Of a stretch of DNA of 37,449 bases, positions 1-7,751 are shown in pieces. Within the stretch, counting starts at the first letter, position 1; each line of letters starts with the position of its first letter. Location of the stretch: the NCBI GenBank assembly GCA_964370235.1, contig CAYJIL010000009.1, positions 1-37,449 on the forward strand, given 5' to 3'. Below the pieces are notes generated by a model, which saw only the letters and a list, made by a program, of their open reading frames with translations, had not been told where the DNA came from and made no database searches. Made by a program: the position numbers and the translations under genes. This DNA is from CAYJIL01 sp964370235 (GTDB taxonomy: Bacteria > Bacteroidota > Bacteroidia > Bacteroidales > Rikenellaceae).

Positions 1-1
1 C

Positions 2-67
2 GAAATCACCCTAGAGGCAACAGCAAAAGGGCTAAAGAAAGGTGTGATAAAAATAACTACCAAGTAG
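2..67 (+). CDS. 3' end of a secreted glycosidase, probably GH2 beta-galactosidase (partial)
   Basis: The window opens inside a reading frame that runs 21 codons to a TAG at 65-67. The visible C-terminus (EITLEATAKGLKKGVIKITTK) resembles the last beta-strands of GH2-type beta-galactosidases, where a Leu-Glu-Ala stretch is followed by a short Lys-rich strand. A perfect hairpin terminator follows 22 bases later, which supports a real gene end. Only 21 residues are visible, so the family call is a guess from local resemblance; a different beta-sandwich domain is possible. The +1 frame (stop near 85) gives a basic peptide with no recognisable pattern. Confidence 0.45.
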   Translation, partial: EITLEATAKGLKKGVIKITTK

Positions 68-83
68 TAGTATAATGGTATAA

Positions 84-133
84 AAACTAGGGCTGAATTC
101 CGATGAATTGGAATTCAGCCCTTTAGTTTTTTT
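84..133. terminator. Bidirectional intrinsic terminator between convergent genes
   Basis: A perfect 12-bp stem (90-101 GGGCTGAATTCC with 110-121) encloses an 8-base loop. It is flanked by an A-run on the left and a T-run on the right, so it can terminate the partial gene on + and the monooxygenase gene on -. Confidence 0.85.
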
Positions 134-150
134 AGTGGTGCTATATCAAA

Positions 151-447
151 TTATGCAATTTGTGTAGCCTCTGTAACTGTGAATGACTCAACAGCACCCT
201 CGCTAGCTGCCATGTAAGCCTTAATATGGCTAGTTGCCATGTGTGCTTGCCACTGCTCATAGCTAGCCCAGTTCTCTATAAAAATAAAGCAGTTCTCGTT
301 TTTGTTGTCAACGTGTAGGTCGTAGTTAATGCAACCATCTTCGGCACGAGTTGGCTCAATTAGCTTTAGAAGCTCCTCTTTAATAAACTCTCTTTTGCCC
401 TCTTTAGCCTCAATAGTGGCTACTAGTGTTAATTTTTTGTTCTCCAT
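151..447 (-). CDS. YgiN-like antibiotic biosynthesis monooxygenase (ABM) domain protein
   Basis: This 98-residue single-domain protein of the dimeric alpha/beta-barrel ABM family starts MENKKLTLVATIEAKEGK. Typical ABM features are the early beta-strand, the GCINYDLHVD stretch (about residues 39-48), the FIFIENWASYEQWQAHMATSH segment (about 54-74) and a C-terminal strand. Family members include quinol monooxygenase YgiN and cofactor-free heme or polyketide oxygenases; the substrate cannot be told from sequence. The gene starts 19 bases after the nitroreductase stop and is probably co-transcribed with it, which suggests a shared redox or quinone-stress role. No signal peptide is seen, so it should be cytoplasmic. 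The family call is firm, the function is not. Confidence 0.85.
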   Translation of the reverse strand: MENKKLTLVATIEAKEGKREFIKEELLKLIEPTRAEDGCINYDLHVDNKNENCFIFIENWASYEQWQAHMATSHIKAYMAASEGAVESFTVTEATQIA

Positions 448-466
448 TTTTCTAACTCTTTTTAGA

Positions 467-1012
467 TTATTTGAATCGTAGAATTTCGTCTACCTCTTTG
501 CGTGGTGTTGGAACAGCGTGCTCGCCATCTTCGATACCATATACAATTACCGATGCCACAGTCTCCTCTTGTGGTAGGTCTATGATTTGTGCAATAGCAT
601 CAGAGTCGATTACACCAAAAATGCAAGTGCCTACACCCTTGGCGTGAGCTGCTAGACAAAATGTTTGGCAAGCAATACCTGCATCGAACATCTCCCAGCT
701 AACATCTACTTTTTCTTCGATGCTATATTGGTCGAGTTTGCCACTTTTGCCCTTAACAAAGCTAAGTACAGCAACGCCCTTGGCTGCTTGTAGGGTCTTT
801 ATGTTGTATGTAAAACCCTTGACACCTTTGGCTGCTATCTTCTCAATTAGCTGCTCATCGTCAATGAGGGTATATCTTGCAACTTGGTAATTTGCCCACG
901 ATGGAGCCCAGCGGCTAAGATCAATTATCTCTCGCATTAATTCTCTACAGACTTTTTCGTCCTTAAATTTGCGCACACTACGGCGCTGCGTAATCATCTC
1001 TAAAGCATCCAT
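467..1012 (-). CDS. Nitroreductase family FMN-dependent oxidoreductase
   Basis: The 181-residue protein begins MDALEMITQRRSVRKFKDEKV. The QRRSVRKF motif (residues 9-16) is the classical FMN-phosphate-binding start of nitroreductases. The middle region (DVSWEMFDAGIACQTFCLAAHAKGVGTC) and the late ASVIVYGIEDGE segment match the family's dimer and flavin contacts. Members reduce nitro compounds, quinones or flavins with NAD(P)H. The length is short but normal for the small Bacteroidetes subgroup. It is the first gene of a leftward pair with the ABM protein and is divergent from an ArsR-type regulator, so control by that regulator is plausible. The physiological substrate is unknown. Confidence 0.9.
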   Translation of the reverse strand: MDALEMITQRRSVRKFKDEKVCRELMREIIDLSRWAPSWANYQVARYTLIDDEQLIEKIAAKGVKGFTYNIKTLQAAKGVAVLSFVKGKSGKLDQYSIEEKVDVSWEMFDAGIACQTFCLAAHAKGVGTCIFGVIDSDAIAQIIDLPQEETVASVIVYGIEDGEHAVPTPRKEVDEILRFK

Positions 1013-1072
1013 TTCTTTTGTGTTGTTAATTGTTTATACTTGAAAGTGGGGTAATTGTAGCCCACATAGCTA

Positions 1073-1103
1073 CAAAGTTAATCTCTTTTTTGATCTATCA
1101 ATA
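1073..1103 (-). promoter_or_regulatory. Predicted promoter of the nitroreductase-ABM pair
   Basis: On the minus strand a TAACTTTG element (1073-1080) matches the Bacteroidetes -7 box. A weak ATTG about 18 bases upstream may serve as the -33 element. It would give a leader of roughly 55 bases before the ATG at 1012. Confidence 0.55.
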
Positions 1104-1119
1104 CTTTGGTGGGTTTTTA

Positions 1120-1151
1120 TTTGGTAAAGATGCAAACAAACCTTAATTTTG
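1120..1151 (+). promoter_or_regulatory. Predicted promoter of the ArsR-type regulator operon
   Basis: TTTG at 1120-1123, a 20-base spacer and TAATTTTG at 1144-1151 form a near-consensus Bacteroidetes promoter. The leader to the ATG at 1171 would be only about 13 bases. The leftward nitroreductase promoter lies about 40 bases away, so one repressor bound here could reach both. Confidence 0.7.
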
Positions 1152-1170
1152 TGAACTGAATGATAAGTGT

Positions 1171-1494
1171 ATGAATAGAGATAGGGATTATAGTATAGAT
1201 AGCGAACGCCTAGCACGTTATGCAAAAGCGCTTGCACACCCAGCAAGGGTAACAATAGTGTTATTTCTCCTAAAGCAAGATAGTTGCTTTTTTGGCGAAA
1301 TTCAAAACGAGCTACCCATAGCTAAGGCAACCGTGTCTCAGCACCTAAAAGAGCTAAAAGAGGCAGGGTTAATTCAAGGAGAGATTGAGCCGCCCAAGGT
1401 GCGCTACTGTATATGTAAAGAAAACTGGCACGAGGCAAGAGCCTTGTTTGGTAATCTATTCTCGCACGAAATAGTAAAAGAAACATGCTGCTAA
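1171..1494 (+). CDS. ArsR-family winged-helix transcriptional regulator
   Basis: The 107-residue protein carries a complete winged helix-turn-helix: ALAHPARVTIVLFLL (about residues 20-34), the recognition helix region AKATVSQHLKELKEAGL (about 51-67) and a short wing ending YCIC (79-82). It has five cysteines (39, 80, 82, 106, 107) and ends in Cys-Cys. C39 sits close to where ArsR/SmtB sensors carry the ELCVCD metal site, but the second Cys of that motif is absent. Metal, thiol or persulfide sensing is therefore possible but unproven. It is divergent from the nitroreductase gene and sits 25 bases before a Cys-rich C_GCAxxG gene, its likely operon partner. The family call is firm; the ligand is inference. 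Confidence 0.9.
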   Translation: MNRDRDYSIDSERLARYAKALAHPARVTIVLFLLKQDSCFFGEIQNELPIAKATVSQHLKELKEAGLIQGEIEPPKVRYCICKENWHEARALFGNLFSHEIVKETCC

Positions 1495-1519
1495 TAGCTA
1501 GCAGCTACAAATTAAAATA

Positions 1520-1963
1520 ATGATAGATATAAAAAATATTAGACTCTCGGCAGAAAATTATTACCGTAATGGCGATTTTTATTGCTCCGAAGCAGTAGTT
1601 AAATCGGTGTTAGAGGGTTTTGGTAAAGAAGTAAACCACGAGCTTATAGCCATGTCTTCGGGTTTTCCTGTTGGTATAGGTGGCGCAGGGTGCACCTGTG
1701 GGGCTGTTAGTGGTGGAGTGATGATGGTGGGTTACTTTTTTGGGCGCTCACAAGCTGGCTCGGGCGAAGTTGCCAAGGCAATGGAGCTTAGTAATGAATT
1801 ATATAAAAAATTTGTTGCCAATAATAAATATACTTGTTGCCGTGCGTTAACTCGTGGCATGGAAAAAGGGTCGGCAGAGCACATGGCACAATGTGTGCGC
1901 TTTACGGGCGAAATAGCCGAGCACGTAGCCGAGCTAATTGCAGCAAACACAAATGAAAAATAG
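1520..1963 (+). CDS. C_GCAxxG_C_C family Cys-rich protein of unknown function
   Basis: The 147-residue protein shows the diagnostic cysteine layout of the C_GCAxxG_C_C family: C22, then GGAGCTCGAVSGG (C58, C60), then a C106-C107 pair and a final C125. The spacing and the glycine-rich loop suggest metal or redox chemistry, and members are often found next to redox enzymes or sulfur-metabolism genes, but no activity is established. There is no signal peptide, although the central GVMMVGYFFG stretch is hydrophobic. The start follows the ArsR-type gene by 25 bases, so the two probably form one transcript and the regulator may control this protein. The family call is confident. Confidence 0.88.
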   Translation: MIDIKNIRLSAENYYRNGDFYCSEAVVKSVLEGFGKEVNHELIAMSSGFPVGIGGAGCTCGAVSGGVMMVGYFFGRSQAGSGEVAKAMELSNELYKKFVANNKYTCCRALTRGMEKGSAEHMAQCVRFTGEIAEHVAELIAANTNEK

Positions 1964-2022
1964 TGTGGCATAACAATCGAGGTATATCGATCGTTTATTA
2001 ATCTTGATAGGAGTTAGTGAGT

Positions 2023-2319
2023 ATGAATTTTGAAGGTATAATAGTAGGAATATCTACTTTTTTGATAATTGGCTTTTTTCATCCAGTGGTAGTAAAGGCC
2101 GAGTACTATTTGGGTACTAAGTGTTGGTGGATTTTTTTGCTGCTAGGTATTGCAGGTTCTGTATTGGCACTTATGTTAGATGATCTTTTGTATTCGTCTA
2201 TTGCGGCGGTTTTTGCGTTCTCGTCGTTTTGGACAATAAAAGAGGTTTTTGAGCAAGAAGAGAGAGTAAAAAAGGGGTGGTTTCCTCGTAACCCCAAGCG
2301 CAAATATCCTTGGGATTAA
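2023..2319 (+). CDS. DUF4491 family small membrane protein
   Basis: The ATG at 2023 is preferred over the in-frame GTG at 2017, because the AGGAG at 2009-2013 lies 9 bases before the ATG but only 3 before the GTG, and family members begin MNFEG. The 98-residue product has three hydrophobic segments (about residues 4-24, 32-49 and 56-70) and a cytoplasmic tail. The tail carries the conserved FEQEERVKKGWFPRNPKRKY stretch that marks DUF4491. The function of this Bacteroidetes family is unknown. It follows the C_GCAxxG gene after 59 bases and may be co-transcribed with it, although the good ribosome site and the gap leave room for separate expression. Confidence 0.85.
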   Translation: MNFEGIIVGISTFLIIGFFHPVVVKAEYYLGTKCWWIFLLLGIAGSVLALMLDDLLYSSIAAVFAFSSFWTIKEVFEQEERVKKGWFPRNPKRKYPWD

Positions 2320-2428
2320 TACTCCTAGGGTAGACTATATTTGATAACATTACTAACCCCTATCTAATTATCGGTGTGATGATTGGATGGGGCGGTGTTT
2401 TTTTAGGTCATGATAATATATTAATTAT

Positions 2429-2436
2429 TATCTTTG
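2429..2436 (+). promoter_or_regulatory. Predicted -7 element of the suf operon promoter
   Basis: TATCTTTG, followed by TAGC, matches the Bacteroidetes -7 box and lies 44 bases before the sufB ATG. No good TTTG is seen 19-20 bases upstream, so the -33 element is weak or unusual. No Fe-S regulator site was recognised. Confidence 0.5.
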
Positions 2437-2479
2437 TAGCCTATTGCCCTTTATGTGTGGGCAGAATGAGTAATATACT

Positions 2480-3904
2480 ATGGAAGAAATATTAGATAAT
2501 GAATATAAATATGGCTTTGTCTCAGACATTGAGACCGAAGATATAGGCAAGGGTCTTAGCGAAGACGTTATTCGACTTATATCGGCCAAAAAGGAAGAGC
2601 CACAGTGGCTTACCGAATATAGGCTAAAGGCATATCGCCATTGGTTAACACTAGAAGAGCCGCAATGGGCTCACCTTAATCTACCAAAGGTAGATTTTCA
2701 GGATGTGATATACTATGCAGCTCCAAAACCAAAAAAAGAGCTATCGTCGCTAGATGAGGTAGACCCCGAGCTTCTTGCAACTTTTGAGAAATTGGGCGTG
2801 CCAATTCACGAGCAAAAAGTATTGGCAGGTGTTGCAGTAGATGCTGTAATTGACTCGGTGTCGGTTACTACCACCTTTAAAGAGACACTAGCCGAGCAGG
2901 GTATCATATTTTGCTCTTTCTCCGAAGCTGTAAAGGAGCATCCCGATTTAATTAAAAAATATATGGGGTCGGTTGTTCCTCATACCGATAATTTTTATGC
3001 AGCACTAAATAGTGCAGTATTCTCTGATGGTTCGTTTTGCTATATCCCCAAGGGTGTTGCTTGTCCAATGGAACTTTCTACCTATTTTAGGATTAACGCA
3101 AAGGGGACGGGGCAGTTTGAGCGCACGTTAATAGTTGCAGACGAGGGCTCGTCGGTGAGCTACCTAGAGGGTTGTACAGCACCAATTCGTGACGAAAACC
3201 AACTACATGCTGCCATAGTCGAAATTATTGTCGAGAAAGATGCATCGGTAAAATACTCTACCGTTCAAAACTGGTATGCAGGCGACAAAAACGGTGTTGG
3301 TGGTGTCCTTAACTACGTTACAAAGCGTGGTATTTGTAGGGGCGAGGGCTCAAAACTATTTTGGACACAAGTCGAGACAGGTTCTGCCGTAACATGGAAA
3401 TATCCTAGCTGTATTTTGCTGGGCGATAACTCTTCGGCAGAGTTCTATTCGGTGGCTTTAACCAACAACTACCAAATGGCCGACACGGGTACTAAGATGA
3501 TACATATTGGCAAGAACACACGTTCTAACATTGTGTCAAAAGGTATTTCGGCAGGTCGCAGCCATAATAGCTACCGAGGTTTGGTGCGCATAGGCGAAAA
3601 GGCCGTTGGGGCACGCAATTTTTCGCAGTGTGACTCAATGCTAATTGGCAAAGAGTGTGGAGCACACACATTCCCCTATGTCGATGTAAATAATAGCGAA
3701 TCGATTGTCGAGCACGAGGCTACCACCTCAAAGATTGGCGAAGATCAACTCTTCTACCTAAATCAGCGTGGTATCCCAACCGAAGAGGCTGTGGCAATGA
3801 TCGTAAATGGATATGCCAAGGAGGTGCTAAACAAACTTCCGATGGAATTTGCCGTAGAGGCACAAAAGCTACTATCTATCTCGTTGGAGGGTAGTGTAGG
3901 TTAA
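2480..3904 (+). CDS. sufB: Fe-S cluster assembly scaffold protein SufB
   Basis: The 474-residue protein matches SufB along its whole length: an N-terminal helical region (EPQWLTEYRLKAYRHW, about 40-55), the parallel beta-helix core with SYLEGCTAPI, and the C-terminal RGLVRIGEKAVGARNFSQCDSML. Cys384 in FSQCDSML corresponds to the cluster-assembly Cys405 of the E. coli protein. SufB binds SufC and SufD as the SufBC2D scaffold, which takes persulfide sulfur and assembles Fe-S clusters. It is the first gene of the suf operon, 24 bases ahead of sufC. The overlapping short membrane-like frame before the start is probably not a gene. Very secure. Confidence 0.97.
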   Translation: MEEILDNEYKYGFVSDIETEDIGKGLSEDVIRLISAKKEEPQWLTEYRLKAYRHWLTLEEPQWAHLNLPKVDFQDVIYYAAPKPKKELSSLDEVDPELLATFEKLGVPIHEQKVLAGVAVDAVIDSVSVTTTFKETLAEQGIIFCSFSEAVKEHPDLIKKYMGSVVPHTDNFYAALNSAVFSDGSFCYIPKGVACPMELSTYFRINAKGTGQFERTLIVADEGSSVSYLEGCTAPIRDENQLHAAIVEIIVEKDASVKYSTVQNWYAGDKNGVGGVLNYVTKRGICRGEGSKLFWTQVETGSAVTWKYPSCILLGDNSSAEFYSVALTNNYQMADTGTKMIHIGKNTRSNIVSKGISAGRSHNSYRGLVRIGEKAVGARNFSQCDSMLIGKECGAHTFPYVDVNNSESIVEHEATTSKIGEDQLFYLNQRGIPTEEAVAMIVNGYAKEVLNKLPMEFAVEAQKLLSISLEGSVG

Positions 3905-3928
3905 CAACAGTTTTTAAGAAAAAGAGTT

Positions 3929-4687
3929 ATGTTAGAGATAAAAGATTTATGTGCAGAGGTTGAAGGAATGCAAATTCTAAAAGGAATCAACCTATCTGTT
4001 AAAAAAGGCGAAGTTCACGCCATTATGGGACCAAACGGTAGTGGTAAAAGTACACTTTCGTCGGTGCTTGCTGGCAAAAGCAAATATACTGTTACTGGCG
4101 GTAGTGTAAGTTTCGAGGGCAAAGACCTACTAGAAATGAGCATCGAAGAGCGTGCTCTCGAAGGGCTTTTCTTGGGCTTTCAGTACCCAGTCGAGATTCC
4201 GGGTGTAAGCATGGCTAATTTCATGAAGCTAGCTATGGCACAAAAATATAAGCACATGGGCAAAGAGCCACTAACATCGTCAGCGTTTCTAAAGATGATG
4301 AGAGAGAAGGCTGCCATTGTTGAGCTAGATGCAAAGCTAGTTAGCCGTAGTGTTAACGAGGGTTTCTCGGGTGGTGAAAAAAAGCGTAACGATATTTTTC
4401 AAATGGCTATGCTTGAGCCCAAGCTAGCTATACTCGATGAGACCGATAGTGGTCTAGACATTGACGCACTTAGAATCGTAGCGGGCGGTGTTACAGCGCT
4501 ACGCACTCCAGAGAATGCAACAATCGTTATTACACACTACCAAAGGCTGCTAGATTATATTGTACCCGACAAAGTACACGTGCTGTACAAGGGTAGAATC
4601 ATTCATTCGGCAGGCAAAGAGCTTGCTCTTGAGCTAGAAGAACGTGGCTATGATTGGCTAATAAAAGATTACGAAGATGGAAAGTAG
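3929..4687 (+). CDS. sufC: Fe-S cluster assembly ATPase SufC
   Basis: The 252-residue ABC-type ATPase has a Walker A GPNGSGKST (residues 34-42), a Q-loop region (GFQYPVEIPGV), the signature FSGGEKKR and a Walker B plus D-loop LAILDETDSGLD. The VEIPGV and SGGEKKRNDI stretches are specific to SufC rather than to transporter ATPases. SufC drives conformational change of the SufB-SufD scaffold with ATP. It overlaps sufD by 11 bases, implying translational coupling. Confidence 0.97.
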   Translation: MLEIKDLCAEVEGMQILKGINLSVKKGEVHAIMGPNGSGKSTLSSVLAGKSKYTVTGGSVSFEGKDLLEMSIEERALEGLFLGFQYPVEIPGVSMANFMKLAMAQKYKHMGKEPLTSSAFLKMMREKAAIVELDAKLVSRSVNEGFSGGEKKRNDIFQMAMLEPKLAILDETDSGLDIDALRIVAGGVTALRTPENATIVITHYQRLLDYIVPDKVHVLYKGRIIHSAGKELALELEERGYDWLIKDYEDGK

Positions 4688-5843
4688 TGCTCTAGAGAGG
4701 GTAAAGCCTCTTTTTGTAGAGGGTGATGTAGCCAGTGTAGCTATGTGCGCTTTAGAGAGCGAGGGCATTGTTACAAGGAGCGAAGATTACCGTTTTACCA
4801 AACCTGCTGATCTAATACTAGAGCAGGGTCTTGTTATCGAGAATACGGTTGTCGAAACAGCAGCTGGCGAGGGTGTAGTTGTGGCAAGTTTTTCGGAATT
4901 TGCACAAAGCCACGCCAATATATTTGCTAGCCACTACTCAAAGCTAACATCTTCGCTTTATGGTAAGGAGCAAATAGTGAGCAAGTATAGCCAAAAGAAC
5001 AACGTGAACGGTAGCTTGTTTGCTCTTAGCGATGCAACCTCTAGCGATGGTGTGGTAATTTACCTATCAAAGGGAGCTAGCTTTAGCAGCGTGGTTTCGG
5101 TGGGTTCTCGCATGTTGGTTATCTTGGAGCAAGATGCTAAGTGTAACCTAACACTATCATACTCCGATAATCAAGAGGGTATTTTGTGCTCGTGTGTCGA
5201 AGTGTTTATGGCTATGGGTTCTAGGTTGTCGATGGTGCAAGATTTTCATGCACTCAAAGGCGCTTTCATAGGTTCTATGGTTGCATCGGTTGGTAAGGAT
5301 GCTACATTCAAGAATATATCGTCGACACTCAATTGCGATAGAGTGCGCAACAACATAGTTGTAAACCTAGAGCAGTCGGGCTCACATGCCGATCTTTTGG
5401 GTGTTAACATTGCAAGTGGCGAGCAAGTGAGCGACCACTATACGCTAATTAACCATAATGCGGCTCACTGTACTAGCTTTGAGCTATATAAGAATATAAT
5501 TTCGGACAAAGCAATTGTCTCTTTCCAAGGTAATATATATGTAAAGGCAGGTGCCGATGGTACCGATGCACAGCAGCTTAGTCGTAATTTGATTCTTAGC
5601 GATGGTGCAAAAGGTTACTCAAAACCACACCTAGAGATATATGCCGACGATGTAAAGTGTAGCCATGCAGCTACTACTGGGCAAATGGATTCGGAGGCTC
5701 TATTCTACATTATGCAGCGAGGTATATCGGAGCAAATTGCTCGCAGATTACAGATACTTGGCTTTGCAAATGACGTTATCGATAGGGTAGAGGACGAGAG
5801 TGCCAAAGAGCGAATTATAACATTCATTGAAGAGATACTATAA
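4677..5843 (+). CDS. sufD: Fe-S cluster assembly protein SufD
   Basis: The 388-residue protein is a SufB paralogue with a divergent N-terminal half and a conserved beta-helix C-terminal half (QLSRNLILSDGAKGYSKPHLEIYADDVKCSHAATTGQMD). His330 in CSHAATTG matches the conserved SufD histidine implicated in cluster formation at the SufB-SufD interface. The start ATG lies within the last codons of sufC, and the stop overlaps the sufS start as TAATG. It is shorter than the E. coli protein and poorly conserved before residue 100, which is usual for this family. Confidence 0.95.
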   Translation: MESSALERVKPLFVEGDVASVAMCALESEGIVTRSEDYRFTKPADLILEQGLVIENTVVETAAGEGVVVASFSEFAQSHANIFASHYSKLTSSLYGKEQIVSKYSQKNNVNGSLFALSDATSSDGVVIYLSKGASFSSVVSVGSRMLVILEQDAKCNLTLSYSDNQEGILCSCVEVFMAMGSRLSMVQDFHALKGAFIGSMVASVGKDATFKNISSTLNCDRVRNNIVVNLEQSGSHADLLGVNIASGEQVSDHYTLINHNAAHCTSFELYKNIISDKAIVSFQGNIYVKAGADGTDAQQLSRNLILSDGAKGYSKPHLEIYADDVKCSHAATTGQMDSEALFYIMQRGISEQIARRLQILGFANDVIDRVEDESAKERIITFIEEIL

Positions 5844-7057
5844 TGAATATCGAGAAGATTAGGGCAGATTTCCCCATTCTTGCTACCACAGTGCATGGTA
5901 AACCGCTTGTCTATTTAGACAGCGGAGCAACAGCACAAAAGCCTCGTAGGGTGATAGATAAAATATCGGAGTTATACACAACACTTAACTCTAATATTCA
6001 CCGTGGAGTGCACTACTTGAGTGGGCAAATGACGGCAGAGTATGAGCTTGCAAGAGAGCGAGTACGCTCTTTTGTAGGGGCTGAATCTACCCGTGAGGTA
6101 ATCTTTACTAGTGGTGCAACAGCATCTATCAACCTTGTAGCATCGAGCTACGGTAGATCAAACATAGGCCAAGGAGACGAAATTATCGTCTCTCAAATGG
6201 AGCATCACTCCAACATTGTGCCTTGGCAGTTACTTGCTAGTAGTGTAGGCGCAAAGGTTGTTATGTTGCCTTTTGAGGATGATGGCGATATATCGATTGA
6301 TCGCTTTAAGTCGCTACTAAATAATCGCACAAAGATGGTTGCTATAACGGCAGCCTCTAACGTCTTGGGTACTATGCCCGATTTAAAGCAAATTATCGAA
6401 CTAAGCCATAGCGTAGGTGCTAAGGTGATGGTTGATGGTTGCCAAGGGGCGGTGCATGGCAATGTAAATGTGCGAGACTTAGATTGTGATTTCTATGCTT
6501 TTTCGGGGCACAAACTATATGCTCCAACAGGTATTGGGGTGTTGTATGGCAAAGAGGAGCTCCTTGATGCCATGCCGCCATATATGGGTGGTGGCGATAT
6601 GGTGCATAGGGTTAGTTTCGAGAAAACCACCTATGCCGAACTACCGCTAAAATTCGAAGCAGGTACATCTAACTTTGTAGGCGCAATAGCACTAGGTGAG
6701 GCAATAGAGTATCTGGGGCAGTTTGATAGCCGTGAGCTAGTGGCACACGAGCAAGACTTGCTATGTTATGCCACAGAGCAACTGAGCCAAATCGATGGCT
6801 TAACAATATATGGAACGGCAAAGAGCAAGTGTTCGATTATTTCGTTTAACTTGGATGGCGTGCATCCGCTCGATGTGGGGATGATTCTCGACAAAATGGG
6901 TATAGCTGTGCGCACAGGTACACACTGTGCCGAGCCCATTATGCAGCGATTCGATGTTGTGGGTATGGTGCGTGCATCGTTTGCCATATATAACACACGT
7001 GCCGATGTAGATGCATTGGTAAAAGGTGTTGTTATGGCAGCTAATATGTTAAGATAA
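5843..7057 (+). CDS. sufS: Cysteine desulfurase SufS
   Basis: The 404-residue fold-type I PLP enzyme starts with the family pattern FPIL...YLDSGATAQKP. H121 (MEHHSN) stacks on the cofactor, K224 (SGHKLYAPTG) forms the Schiff base, and C362 (RTGTHCAEPIM) accepts the sulfur as persulfide. The short loop around the active Cys marks the SufS (group II) type, which normally depends on SufE or SufU for activation. Neither partner gene is in this window. The start codon overlaps the sufD stop by one base, so it is the fourth gene of the same transcript. Confidence 0.96.
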   Translation: MNIEKIRADFPILATTVHGKPLVYLDSGATAQKPRRVIDKISELYTTLNSNIHRGVHYLSGQMTAEYELARERVRSFVGAESTREVIFTSGATASINLVASSYGRSNIGQGDEIIVSQMEHHSNIVPWQLLASSVGAKVVMLPFEDDGDISIDRFKSLLNNRTKMVAITAASNVLGTMPDLKQIIELSHSVGAKVMVDGCQGAVHGNVNVRDLDCDFYAFSGHKLYAPTGIGVLYGKEELLDAMPPYMGGGDMVHRVSFEKTTYAELPLKFEAGTSNFVGAIALGEAIEYLGQFDSRELVAHEQDLLCYATEQLSQIDGLTIYGTAKSKCSIISFNLDGVHPLDVGMILDKMGIAVRTGTHCAEPIMQRFDVVGMVRASFAIYNTRADVDALVKGVVMAANMLR

Positions 7058-7078
7058 TAGTTTTATAAATTATAGATT

Positions 7079-7750
7079 ATGTTTATTGCAATAGAGGGGC
7101 TAGATGGAGCAGGCAAATCTACACAGGTTGCCAAGCTACGTGAGCTACTACAATCAAAGGGCATTGAGAGCGAATATCTTCACTTTCCGTGTTTTGATAC
7201 ACCAGTTTATGGTGAGCTAATAGCAAAATTTTTGAGAGGTGAGCTAGGCGATGTTGCTAGCGTTGACCCACAGCTAGTGGCACTTATATATGCTGGAGAT
7301 CGCAACCTAATATCACCAAATATACGTGAGTGGTTGGCAGATGGTAAGTATGCTATAATCGACCGTTATGTCTACTCAAATATTGCATATCAATGTGCTA
7401 AAACATCTTCGGACAGCGAGTATGAGCAGTTGCGAGAGTGGATTTTAGACCTAGAGTACAACCACAATGGTATTGTGCGCCCAGATATAACACTATTCTT
7501 GAATGTACCTTTTGCCTTTACAAAAGCAAAACTATCACAAGAGCGTGTGGGCGACGATAGAGACTATCTACAAGGCAAAATAGATATTCACGAGGCTAGC
7601 CTATCTCTTCAGGAGAGGGTTCGCAATATCTATTTGCGTCAAGGGCAAGTAGACCCAACTTTTCGCATTATAGATTGCTCAGACAGCGAGGGTGGCATGG
7701 CATCGGCAGACGTTATATTTTCTCGAATAAGAGAGGTATTATCACTTTAA
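7079..7750 (+). CDS. tmk: Thymidylate kinase
   Basis: The 223-residue P-loop kinase has GLDGAGKS (residues 7-14), the DRYVYSNIAYQ substrate and Arg motif near the middle, a LID-like stretch around KLSQERVGDDRDYLQG, and the family's overall length. It phosphorylates dTMP to dTDP in DNA precursor synthesis. It lies 21 bases after sufS and one base before the metallophosphoesterase gene, so it is probably expressed from the suf promoter. This is an unusual companion for Fe-S genes. The Q after the P-loop (KSTQ) and the DR motif fit dTMP kinases better than other nucleoside kinases. Confidence 0.94.
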   Translation: MFIAIEGLDGAGKSTQVAKLRELLQSKGIESEYLHFPCFDTPVYGELIAKFLRGELGDVASVDPQLVALIYAGDRNLISPNIREWLADGKYAIIDRYVYSNIAYQCAKTSSDSEYEQLREWILDLEYNHNGIVRPDITLFLNVPFAFTKAKLSQERVGDDRDYLQGKIDIHEASLSLQERVRNIYLRQGQVDPTFRIIDCSDSEGGMASADVIFSRIREVLSL

Positions 7751-7751
7751 T

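Noticed and set aside
2017..2022. GTG start for the DUF4491 protein
   Set aside because: The ribosome site is only 3 bases away; the ATG at 2023 has ideal spacing and the family-typical MNFEG start.
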